From: Bacteroidales bacterium
Lineage (GTDB): Bacteria; Bacteroidota; Bacteroidia; Bacteroidales; 4484-276
Direction of reading: 5' to 3'
DNA: 16,361 nt
Assembly (NCBI GenBank): GCA_018400545.1
Contig: JAGYLT010000018.1
Coordinates: 1-16,361 of the forward strand
The notes below the pieces were generated by a model that made no database searches, had not been told where the DNA came from, and saw only the letters and a program-made list of their open reading frames with translations. Below are positions 1 through 6,475 of this stretch, piece by piece (position 1 is the stretch's first letter; each line of letters starts with the position of its first letter). Position numbers and translations under genes: made by a program.

Positions 1-1
1 A

Positions 2-271
2 GACTGGTGTCAGCCCTGTAAAATTGTATCTCCGATTCTTGAGGAACTCTCGAAAGAATATGACGGAAAAATCAACATTTATAAAATTGATACCGAAGAC
101 CAGCAGGAGCTATCTGCAGCATTTGGAATCAGGAGTATTCCTTCATTGCTTTTCTGCCCGAAAGACGAGCAGCCGCAAATGGCCCAGGGCGCACTGCCAA
201 AGGAAACCCTGAAGCAGGTTATCGAAGACGTACTGCTGAAGAATAAAAAAGCAGAAACTGTGAACAACTAA
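2..271 (+). CDS. Thioredoxin-family protein, 5'-truncated by window edge
   Basis: The frame is open from base 2 and encodes the last 89 residues of a thioredoxin fold before a TAA stop. The redox motif W-C-Q-P-C-K lies at the very start, and the cis-proline segment (RSIPSLLF) follows about 50 residues later, so only the first beta-alpha-beta part is missing. The family reduces protein disulfides through the CxxC pair in the cytoplasm. The middle residues of the motif are Gln-Pro rather than the common Gly-Pro, which can shift redox potential or partner choice. A short charged tail (KNKKAETVNN) extends past the last helix. The gene ends 27 bases before a strong terminator, so it is the last gene of its transcript. 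The family is clear; which thioredoxin paralogue it is cannot be told from the fragment. Confidence 0.93.
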   Translation, partial: DWCQPCKIVSPILEELSKEYDGKINIYKIDTEDQQELSAAFGIRSIPSLLFCPKDEQPQMAQGALPKETLKQVIEDVLLKNKKAETVNN

Positions 272-298
272 TTTCAACTTGTAATTCTCTTATCCTTT

Positions 299-338
299 AA
301 AAGGTGCAACACCACGGTGTTGCACCTTTTTTTTTTTT
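299..338 (+). terminator. Rho-independent terminator after the thioredoxin gene
   Basis: A perfect 14-bp stem (299-312 with 317-330) closes a CACG loop and runs into about 12 consecutive T. The A-rich foot of the left arm pairs with the start of the T tract, so the hairpin may also work on the minus strand, though no gene runs into it from that side. Confidence 0.93.
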
Positions 339-462
339 GATCATGTTTTTCCGATATCACCGAAATAAAACAGGTTGCGGTCCCTTCCCTGCGGTCGGGG
401 CTGCGAACCCTTCAACTGGAAAACCGCATTTTAATTTTCATTCTACCTCCGGTTTGCCTACA

Positions 463-590
463 TCACTCCAGCACTCCAATACCCCACCTTCATATCAACT
501 CAATAACCCAATCACCAATCACCAATCACCAATTATGCCGAGCGAAGCTCGAGCATGCTCGAAGCGTAGCTTCGGCACCAATTACCAATA
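463..590. repeat. Intergenic short-period repeat island
   Basis: An 8-base period runs at 463-486 (TCACTCCA, GCACTCCA, ATACCCCA). A 7-base period follows at 508-534 with three exact CCAATCA units and a partial fourth. The heptamer phase resumes after the palindromic unit as CCAATTA and CCAATAT (578-591). No coding frame fits. The rest of the 341-622 interval holds no recognisable gene. Confidence 0.7.
527..584. mobile_element. REP-like palindromic unit flanked by 9-bp direct repeats
   Basis: A 40-nt GC-rich unit (536-575) sits inside the AT-richer heptamer tract. Its core at 550-561 is the exact palindrome CGAGCATGCTCG, and the outer arms CGAAGCT (543-549) and AGCTTCG (568-574) are perfect inverted complements. 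The unit is bracketed by the direct repeat CACCAATTA (527-535 and 576-584), as a target-site duplication would be. There is no coding capacity, so any movement would depend on an enzyme supplied elsewhere. The direct repeat may instead simply be part of the surrounding heptamer array. Confidence 0.45.
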
Positions 591-596
591 TCTCCC

Positions 597-604
597 TACC
601 TTTG
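597..604 (+). promoter_or_regulatory. Bacteroidota-type -7 box (TACCTTTG)
   Basis: The octamer matches the TAnnTTTG -7 consensus of the primary sigma factor of Bacteroidota exactly. It lies 18 bases before the ATG of the WbqC-like gene, giving a leader of roughly 10-15 bases. No convincing -33 TTG element is visible upstream, where the repeats end. Confidence 0.6.
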
Positions 605-622
605 CGTCCAAATTTTTGAGAC

Positions 623-1240
623 ATGAACCTCGACAAGCCGGTTTTACTTCCAACATCCTATCTGCCGTCGGTTCACTATTTTATGCTGATGTCCGCAGCT
701 CCGGAAGTGGTAATCGAAAAATACGAAACCTATCCCAAACGCACCTTCCGCAACCGGTGTGAAATTTACACGGCTAACGGGAAACTCCCGCTTACCATTC
801 CGGTAAACAAAGTGGACGGCAACCACACTCGCGTGGACCGCGTGGCCATTTCTGATCAGTACGACTGGCAAACCCTGCACTGGCGGGCAATTCGAATAGC
901 ATATACCAACTCTCCATTTTTTCTTTTTTACAAAGATGATATTGAAGTTTTTTATCAAAAGAGCTTCACAAACCTTTTTGATTTCAACATGCAACTCTTA
1001 AAGGAGCTCTGTGAACTTATTGGCCTGGATGTGAAAATCTCAGTTACCGATACCTTTGAAAAGGAACCTGGAGATAAGGAAGATTACCGTCACATCCTAT
1101 CCCCGAAATTTGATATTTCTTCATTTAAATTCAGGCCTTATTATCAGGCTTTCGCCGAAAAGCATGGTTTTATCCCCGGTTTGAGTATTCTTGATTTGCT
1201 TTTTAATATGGGGCCGGAGACAACAGATATCCTGTCTTAA
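623..1240 (+). CDS. WbqC-like family protein
   Basis: The 205-residue product has the hallmarks of the WbqC family (PF08889): an N-terminal YLPSVHYF segment (residues 13-20), a central HWRAIRIAYTNSPFF block (87-101), and a C-terminal block with PYYQAF, GLSILDLLFNMGPET (187-201). Length is normal and there is no signal peptide or membrane segment, so it is probably cytoplasmic. The family is named after an O-antigen locus gene, but its biochemical role is unsettled, so no reaction is assigned. The ATG chosen lies just downstream of a -7 box. The gene appears monocistronic, converging on the hemerythrin gene with a 54-base gap and no clear terminator. Confidence 0.88.
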   Translation: MNLDKPVLLPTSYLPSVHYFMLMSAAPEVVIEKYETYPKRTFRNRCEIYTANGKLPLTIPVNKVDGNHTRVDRVAISDQYDWQTLHWRAIRIAYTNSPFFLFYKDDIEVFYQKSFTNLFDFNMQLLKELCELIGLDVKISVTDTFEKEPGDKEDYRHILSPKFDISSFKFRPYYQAFAEKHGFIPGLSILDLLFNMGPETTDILS

Positions 1241-1294
1241 AATTCTTTTTAACTGGATAACTGATTGTTAACATTTTTGTGGGTTTGATGTTTT

Positions 1295-1702
1295 TTACTT
1301 CAACCCATTTTCCAGGAAACACTGCTTGTATTGCTGGTCCATGCCCAGCATATGATCGGTGAGCCAGTTTTTGAGGAAGTTAAAAACCTCCATGGAAAGT
1401 ACGATATTCCCACCATCGAATTCCTTTTTGAAATCCACCACTTTTTCGGCAAACTGCCGATGCTCTTCAATGTGTTCATTAGCAAGTTCAAAATTGAATT
1501 CGTCAAAATATTTTTCTTCGGTGGCAAAATGCACTTGCGCATATCTGATCAGTTGATTGATTATTTCGCCCAAAACGTCATTGGCCTGTCCCACACGCAT
1601 GGCATTAAATAATTCGTTTAACAGGTTTACCAGGCCCTTGTGCTGGTTGTCGATCTCCTTAATACCAACACTGTAATTGTTAGTCCATTTGATAAGTGAC
1701 AT
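1295..1702 (-). CDS. Bacteriohemerythrin
   Basis: This 135-residue protein is a single hemerythrin four-helix domain. All expected ligands of the oxo-bridged di-iron site are present: His21, His58, Glu62, His77, His81, His117 and Asp122, in the spacing HxxxE, HxxxH and HxxxxD. Bacterial members bind O2 reversibly and are linked to oxygen delivery, storage or sensing in microaerobic cells. No signal peptide or fused output domain is present, so this is a stand-alone cytoplasmic carrier or sensor. An A-rich leader precedes the ATG, as is usual in this phylum. It lies 65 bases downstream of the beta-lactamase-family gene on the same strand and could be read through from it, but no functional link is known. 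Confidence 0.95.
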   Translation of the reverse strand: MSLIKWTNNYSVGIKEIDNQHKGLVNLLNELFNAMRVGQANDVLGEIINQLIRYAQVHFATEEKYFDEFNFELANEHIEEHRQFAEKVVDFKKEFDGGNIVLSMEVFNFLKNWLTDHMLGMDQQYKQCFLENGLK

Positions 1703-1767
1703 GTTGTTTTTTCTTTAAAATTTTGTTTTCTTCTATATTGATTGATGTGCTTCTCAGCATTAAAGGA

Positions 1768-2808
1768 TTAGCTCCTGTTCTTCTCAATAATCCTTACAAT
1801 CCGGTTATAAACGATATGAGCCAGATTCCATTCGTAACCCGAAAAATCGGTGGTGTTCACAAACTGGATCACAACAGTGTTGATGTCTTTGTGGTATTCT
1901 GCAATGCTCTGGTAGCCCGGAACCAGGCCGCCATGTTCGTACACGTAAATGGATGAATAAATTTCCTGCTCCCCTTCCTTAAACACCGAACCGTCATTGA
2001 GTGCACGCAGAAAAATACCCACATCCTCTGCCGTTGCGATCATCGAGCCATAATCAGCGGCTTTAATATCTTCTTCAATCCCAACATAATATCCGCCCAT
2101 CAGGTCGTCCATGTTTATTTCATGCATGGAGGCGAAGGTGTTTTTTAATCCAAAGGGATTTAAAACTTCCTCTTTGATGAATTGAAATTTACTTTTCCCG
2201 GTAACCCTTTCGATGATTTGGGAGAGCAACAAATAATTGGTGTTTGAATATTCATAATCTTCACCAGGCTCAAAATTGGGAGGCTTGTTAAGGACCAGGT
2301 CAAGGGTTTCCTCGCCGGTTTGTGGCGGGTTTTTCCAGAAACCGGGCGTATCCGTGAAATTGGGGATACCGCTGCGGTGCTGCACCATCATGCTGAGGGT
2401 AATCCTGTCGGCATACGCAATGCTTCCAGCAAGTTCAGGCAGGTAATCCGCCAGGGTTTTATCCAGCGACAAACGCCCGGCATACACAAGTTTGGCGATA
2501 GAAACAGCATCGTAAAGCTTGTTGATGCTGGCAATTTTAAAAAGCGAATGCGGGTCGGCCGGAATTTTGTTTTCCCGGTTTTTCCAGCCCGCAGCATAAA
2601 ATGCCGGAGGCTTTCCTGCCTCATCTACATATACGATAATCCCGTCAAAACCATGGCCCATGGCTTCATCCAATTGCCCTTGAACTGTTCCAGGCAGCGG
2701 CAATATCCAGGACCAAACCAAAATCCATGGCACGAAAAACATGGAGGTTATGGTGCCCACAGCCAGTAATATTCTTACGATGAGGATTCTTTGCTTCTTT
2801 TTTGTCAT
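1768..2808 (-). CDS. Serine hydrolase of the beta-lactamase/penicillin-binding family, membrane anchored
   Basis: The product belongs to the class C beta-lactamase-like serine hydrolases (PF00144). Counting from an alternative upstream ATG (first base 2844), the motifs are the nucleophile S106-I-N-K109, the Y199-S-N201 triad and the H304-G-G306 box. The start used here is Met13 of that frame (MTKKKQ...), because it leaves a normal basic N-terminus followed by a hydrophobic segment at about residues 19-50, an uncleaved signal anchor or signal peptide. The catalytic domain should therefore lie in the periplasm. The family includes esterases, D-aminopeptidases, DD-peptidases and true beta-lactamases, and motifs alone do not separate them. 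No ampR-like regulator is adjacent, which argues against a classical inducible resistance locus. Confidence 0.87.
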   Translation of the reverse strand: MTKKKQRILIVRILLAVGTITSMFFVPWILVWSWILPLPGTVQGQLDEAMGHGFDGIIVYVDEAGKPPAFYAAGWKNRENKIPADPHSLFKIASINKLYDAVSIAKLVYAGRLSLDKTLADYLPELAGSIAYADRITLSMMVQHRSGIPNFTDTPGFWKNPPQTGEETLDLVLNKPPNFEPGEDYEYSNTNYLLLSQIIERVTGKSKFQFIKEEVLNPFGLKNTFASMHEINMDDLMGGYYVGIEEDIKAADYGSMIATAEDVGIFLRALNDGSVFKEGEQEIYSSIYVYEHGGLVPGYQSIAEYHKDINTVVIQFVNTTDFSGYEWNLAHIVYNRIVRIIEKNRS

Positions 2809-2882
2809 AATATTTGTCGTGTTCCCTGTTATTATGTTTTGCATAACTGTTGAAGTTAAAGTTTAATGCGGAACTATGAGGA

Positions 2883-3235
2883 TTAGTTTGCATTGACCTT
2901 TTTTTTGAGGAGATACAATTGCTCACAAACCACTGAAACCCTTATTACCAAATGGAATTCATCATTTTGAAAAATGGGCATCAATTCGTTTTCCAACATT
3001 TTTCAGGTTTTCATAAAAAAGTATAATTAAACTGGTGATACACTGCATGAAGCCAGCGCCCCAAATTTTCCAGATCAATTTCTTCGGAACGGACAGGTTG
3101 CATGTCAGTAGCTATCAAAGCTTCTGTTTCGATATCGATATATGCTCCTGTAAAGTTTTGAGTTTTTTCGATAAAATCATTGGTTCTGCTACCATTTTTG
3201 TGGGTAAAATTCTCATTGCTGGTTACTGTATGTTT
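2883..3235 (-). pseudogene. Possible decayed small gene in the 2.8-3.5 kb gap
   Basis: On the minus strand a frame is open without a start from 3235 to a TGA at 3011-3013, reading 74 protein-like residues (ending GRWLHAVYHQFNYTFL). A second frame, shifted relative to the first, begins with ATG at 2997-2999 and encodes 38 residues (MLENELMPIFQND...) to a TAA at 2883-2885. Read together with a frameshift they would make about 110 residues. Amino-acid composition looks more natural than random translation, but I recognise no family. No promoter or ribosome binding site is evident. A chance open frame remains quite possible. Confidence 0.25.
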
Positions 3236-3243
3236 TTAAATAG

Positions 3244-3273
3244 TTGGCAGTCTGCAGTATCCAGTAGGCAGTA
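3244..3273. repeat. Degenerate heptamer array (GGCAGTN type)
   Basis: Four consecutive 7-base units can be read: TTGGCAG, TCTGCAG, TATCCAG and TAGGCAG. The CAG ending is constant and the first four bases vary. The array abuts the upstream end of the possible decayed ORF. Confidence 0.6.
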
Positions 3274-3342
3274 ATTGTGGCAAATAGATAGCAAAAGAAA
3301 TTTATTAAGTTTTTATTAAAGATTTCTTCTAAAAGCCACAGC

Positions 3343-3377
3343 GACTGCGGACTGCCAACTGTGGACTGCCGACTTTT
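3343..3377. repeat. Degenerate heptamer array, inverted copy of the 3244 array
   Basis: Units of seven: GACTGCG, GACTGCC, AACTGTG, GACTGCC, GACTTTT. The reverse complement of the main unit is GGCAGTC, the same word as in 3246-3252, so the two arrays face each other across about 70 bases of AT-rich DNA. Confidence 0.6.
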
Positions 3378-3515
3378 TGTGTGTTTTTCTGTATGACCTT
3401 CCACAAAATTTGCAGTAGTTCCAAATCATTACCAGAAATGCTAACCCCGGTATTATAACTTCCCATCTCAGTTCTCTTTCCTGCGCTTTGCACCAATCGC
3501 TGCGCGCTATGCGAG

Positions 3516-3547
3516 TCAACCCTCTAACTCACAACTCAAAACTCAAC
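3516..3547. repeat. Heptamer array (AACTCAA type)
   Basis: Three near-identical 7-base units, AACTCAC, AACTCAA, AACTCAA (3526-3546), are preceded by a less regular CAACCCT-like lead. The array ends about 9 bases beyond the stop codon of the 7TM-HD gene. The remaining non-coding DNA at 3378-3515 contains nothing I can assign. Confidence 0.6.
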
Positions 3548-3555
3548 ACGCTCCA

Positions 3556-5628
3556 CTACTTCGGATACTCAATCCTGATATGATAAATATTCATCAGTTT
3601 GTTTTTCAGTAGCTTTTTTATTCTGTTGATGTCGCGCAGGGTAATGTCTGAGTTGGCAAACTGCCCGGTATCCATTTGTTTGTTGATGATGTTTTCCACC
3701 AGATTATTGATGGTTTCTTCGTTGATTGTTTTGAGGCTGCGTGAGGCTGCTTCTACGCTGTCGGCCATCATCACTACCGAAGTTTCCTTGGAGAAGGGGA
3801 TTGGGCCGGGGTAGGTGTATCGTTTGGCATCCACCGTTTCGTCGGGGTTTTCTTTCTGCTCCATGATATAAAAGTAGCCCACACGGCTTGTGCCATGGTG
3901 CGTACGTATGAAATCGATGATCTGCTCGGGCAGCTTGGCAGCCTTGGCTTTTTCGATGCCCTTGATTACATGCCCGATGATGATGCGGGCGCTTTCCTCG
4001 TTGGTCAGCTCATCGTGCGGATTTACACCGGTCACCTGGTTTTCGATAAAATACATGGGCTGGTCCATTTTTCCAATATCGTGATACAGAGCGCCTGTCC
4101 GGGTGATGAGTGCGTCGCCGCCAATTTCGAAAATGGCTTCTTCGGCCAGATTGGCTACCTGCAGCGAATGCTGGAAAGTTCCGGGAGCCCGCATCGAAAG
4201 TTCCCTGAGCAGTTTGGTGTTGGTGTTCGACAGTTCGAGCAGGGTAACATCGGTGACCAGTCCAAAGATTTTTTCGAACAAATAGATCAGCGGATATGAA
4301 AACAGAATCAACAGCGCCGAGCCCCCAAACATGGCATAATCCATTGGCCTTATGGTGTTGAAGTTGCCTTCCTGTATCAGGTTTAGGCCGGTATAAACGG
4401 CGGAATAACTCAGAAAAACCACCAGCGAAGTAAACAGAAACTGCGACCGTTTTTGCAGGTTTACGATGCTGAAGATGGTGATGATGCCGGCTATAAGCTG
4501 CATGAACAAAAACTGGAAACTGTTGGGTACCAGAAATCCGATGAGGATGATGTTGATGAGGTAGGTGTATAGCGCAAGCCGCGTATCGAAAAATACCCGT
4601 ATGAGAATGGGCGCAATACATAGCGGCACAAGGTAAATATATTGCACGTCGAACCTGAGCGCCGAACTCACCATGAAAACCATGAGGATGATCACAAGCA
4701 GAATAAGCACCACTTTTTTGTTGTCTTCCAGGATGTCGCGCCGGAAGAACCAGAGGAAGAAAACCAGCACGGTGAGTGAGATGGCCACCAGCAGTATCTG
4801 CCCGGCCAGGATGAGGTAATAGTTGGAGTCGAGCCCCAGCTTGGTTTCGTATTCCTTCCGCAGTGATTCCAGGATGCGGTATTTTTCTTTGCTGATCACC
4901 TCGCCCTTAGAAATGATTCGCTCGCCTTCCTGCACCATGCCACGGGTTGTGGAAATACGGTCGAGGAATTCCTGCAACTCGGCCCGGGTAACCTTTTCGT
5001 TGTAGAAAACGTTTTGGGTGATCGATTCTTCCAGGAGTTGTTTCAGTACCTCCGTATCCACTAACTCTGATTCTTCCAGCATGCCGTTGAGTTTTTCGTA
5101 GGCAGCGTGGATGGTGAACAGATCGGAAAGCTTGATCCGCTCGGCGGTGTTGTTAATGATGAGCGTGATTTTGAAACCCGGTGGTTTGTTTTCAATTTCG
5201 GGGATGGTTTGGATGATGCCCCGCGACATGATGGCGCTCAGGATATTCAGGCCGCGGTCGAGGGTGGTTTGCTTAAGTAGTTCGTTTTCAGGGACTACAC
5301 CGTATTTGGCAGCCCAGTATAACTCAAAATTTTTGATGAAATCGTTTCTGATCTTCTCGTTCAGATCCAGTTTGAAATCAAAATACAACTCATGGTTTTC
5401 AAGCACGTTCTCGCGTTCGGCATCAACTTCTTCCTGGGCTTTGAGCACAGGAAAATCATAAGGTGCGATCAGGTCCTCGTGAGGCCATGGCCTTCCCCGG
5501 TTAAATTCGTACTTGAACTTGGCTTCCTTCGGAAAAAAAGATACCAGGATCACCAGACTGATCAAAAAAAGAATTGCCTTGTAGAAATAGCTGTAATTCT
5601 GTCGCAAAAATCCCCAAATCCAACTCAT
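3556..5628 (-). CDS. PgpH-type 7TM receptor with intracellular HD phosphohydrolase domain
   Basis: The 690-residue product has the full 7TMR-HD architecture: one N-terminal membrane helix (about 15-33), an extracytoplasmic 7TMR-HDED domain of roughly 230 residues, seven membrane helices between about 268 and 452, and a C-terminal cytoplasmic HD domain. The metal-binding residues are complete: His487, His516-Asp517 (YHDIGKM), His553, His577-His578 and Asp623. Characterised relatives such as Listeria PgpH hydrolyse c-di-AMP to pApA, so a role in c-di-AMP turnover, and through it potassium and wall homeostasis, is a reasonable inference. The ATG at 5626-5628 is preferred over an in-frame TTG three codons upstream because it is followed directly by the conserved hydrophobic N-terminus. 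A -7 box lies 17 bases upstream. The gene stands alone. Confidence 0.93.
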   Translation of the reverse strand: MSWIWGFLRQNYSYFYKAILFLISLVILVSFFPKEAKFKYEFNRGRPWPHEDLIAPYDFPVLKAQEEVDAERENVLENHELYFDFKLDLNEKIRNDFIKNFELYWAAKYGVVPENELLKQTTLDRGLNILSAIMSRGIIQTIPEIENKPPGFKITLIINNTAERIKLSDLFTIHAAYEKLNGMLEESELVDTEVLKQLLEESITQNVFYNEKVTRAELQEFLDRISTTRGMVQEGERIISKGEVISKEKYRILESLRKEYETKLGLDSNYYLILAGQILLVAISLTVLVFFLWFFRRDILEDNKKVVLILLVIILMVFMVSSALRFDVQYIYLVPLCIAPILIRVFFDTRLALYTYLINIILIGFLVPNSFQFLFMQLIAGIITIFSIVNLQKRSQFLFTSLVVFLSYSAVYTGLNLIQEGNFNTIRPMDYAMFGGSALLILFSYPLIYLFEKIFGLVTDVTLLELSNTNTKLLRELSMRAPGTFQHSLQVANLAEEAIFEIGGDALITRTGALYHDIGKMDQPMYFIENQVTGVNPHDELTNEESARIIIGHVIKGIEKAKAAKLPEQIIDFIRTHHGTSRVGYFYIMEQKENPDETVDAKRYTYPGPIPFSKETSVVMMADSVEAASRSLKTINEETINNLVENIINKQMDTGQFANSDITLRDINRIKKLLKNKLMNIYHIRIEYPK

Positions 5629-5644
5629 ATCAAACAATTTACGG

Positions 5645-5652
5645 CGAAAGTA
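5645..5652 (-). promoter_or_regulatory. Putative -7 box for the 7TM-HD gene (TACTTTCG)
   Basis: Read on the minus strand the octamer differs from TAnnTTTG by one base. It lies 17 bases before the ATG, the same arrangement as the better-matching boxes at 597 and 15410. A -33 element is not obvious. Confidence 0.4.
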
Positions 5653-5664
5653 TAAATAATTTGC

Positions 5665-5672
5665 TACTATTG
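5665..5672 (+). promoter_or_regulatory. Weak -7-like box for the NlpC/P60 gene (TACTATTG)
   Basis: One mismatch to TAnnTTTG, 17 bases before the ATG at 5689 and followed by an A-rich leader. It would make the 60-base gap a divergent promoter pair with the 7TM-HD gene. Confidence 0.3.
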
Positions 5673-5688
5673 TGAAAAATTAAAAAAC

Positions 5689-6468
5689 ATGGATTCATAC
5701 GGATTTTGCAACCTGACGTGTATCCCCGTAAGGGCAGAAGCTTCCGAAAGAAGTGAAATGGTGAATCAGATGCTTTTTGGCGAAACCTTCGAAATTGTGG
5801 ATGCCATCAAAGGTTGGAAACTGATCAGGGGTAGCCTTGATAAATATGAGGGTTTCATCGATGAGAAACAGTTAATGTCAATCTCTGCTGAGGAATTCCA
5901 TAAATTAAAGGAATTGCCGGATGCTTTCCCGGTGGGCAAGTATAGCTACGTTAAGGATAATGCGGGAAATCAGATTCTTGTTTTACCCGCCAGCTCGATG
6001 GAGGGATTTAAAGGCGGTAAACTTAACCTTAGCGGCGCCGAATTTTTTTATTCAGATGAATTAAAACCGGTTCCCGAAAAGCCTGACCGTAACGAAATCG
6101 TTAAAGATGCCCGGATGTTTCTTCAGGCGCCATACCTGTGGGGCGGTCGTTCCATCACGGGCATCGATTGCTCGGGACTGGTGCAGAATGTTTTCAAAAT
6201 AAGTGGCATTCTCCTCCATCGTGATTCATCCTATCAGGCTGGTCAGGGCGAAACCCTGAATATGATTTCTGAAGCACAACCCGGCGATCTGGTTTTTTTC
6301 GATAACGAAGAAGGCCTCATCGTCCATGTGGGTATCATCGCTGATGAAAACAAAATCATCCATGCCTCGGGCCATGTGCGCCTCGACGATATCGATCACA
6401 ATGGCATTTATAACCGGCAATTGAAAAAATACACCCATAAACTCCGTTTGATTAAAAGTATCATCTGA
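5689..6468 (+). CDS. SH3-domain NlpC/P60 peptidase (gamma-D-glutamyl-diamino acid endopeptidase-like)
   Basis: The 259-residue protein has an N-terminal bacterial SH3-like region (about 1-125) and a C-terminal NlpC/P60 domain (about 133-255). The catalytic triad is visible: Cys161 in GIDCSGLV, His213 in VHVGII and His225 in IIHASG; the RDSSYQ segment typical of the family is also present (178-183). There is no signal peptide, which fits the YkfC/dipeptidyl-peptidase VI type enzymes that cleave L-Ala-gamma-D-Glu-diaminopimelate peptides in the cytoplasm during murein recycling. The assignment to that subgroup is an inference from architecture and missing export signal. The next gene starts 7 bases after its stop, so the two are almost surely co-transcribed. 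Confidence 0.92.
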   Translation: MDSYGFCNLTCIPVRAEASERSEMVNQMLFGETFEIVDAIKGWKLIRGSLDKYEGFIDEKQLMSISAEEFHKLKELPDAFPVGKYSYVKDNAGNQILVLPASSMEGFKGGKLNLSGAEFFYSDELKPVPEKPDRNEIVKDARMFLQAPYLWGGRSITGIDCSGLVQNVFKISGILLHRDSSYQAGQGETLNMISEAQPGDLVFFDNEEGLIVHVGIIADENKIIHASGHVRLDDIDHNGIYNRQLKKYTHKLRLIKSII

Positions 6469-6475
6469 CAAAATC

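Noticed and set aside
508..591. Short regular repeats that might suggest a CRISPR array
   Set aside because: Units are 7-8 bases with no spacers and no cas genes nearby, so this is a simple tandem repeat, not CRISPR.
304..762. 152-codon plus-strand frame from the terminator into the WbqC gene
   Set aside because: It begins inside the terminator hairpin, crosses the repeat island and overlaps the WbqC-like gene in another frame, with low-complexity translation.
1281..1307. Possible bidirectional terminator GGGTTTGA / TTCAACCC between converging genes
   Set aside because: The stem is short and bulged, the loop is long and overlaps the hemerythrin stop codon, and the T run is in the loop rather than after the stem.
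1295..2808. Hemerythrin and beta-lactamase-family genes as a functional unit
   Set aside because: They share strand and a 65-base gap only; no known pathway connects them.
3035..3274. 79-codon plus-strand frame in the 2.8-3.5 kb gap
   Set aside because: It ends in the heptamer array, has no start signals, and the opposite strand gives more natural protein.
4010..4621. 203-codon minus-strand frame inside the 7TM-HD gene
   Set aside because: It lies wholly within a well-conserved gene in another frame and has no domain features.
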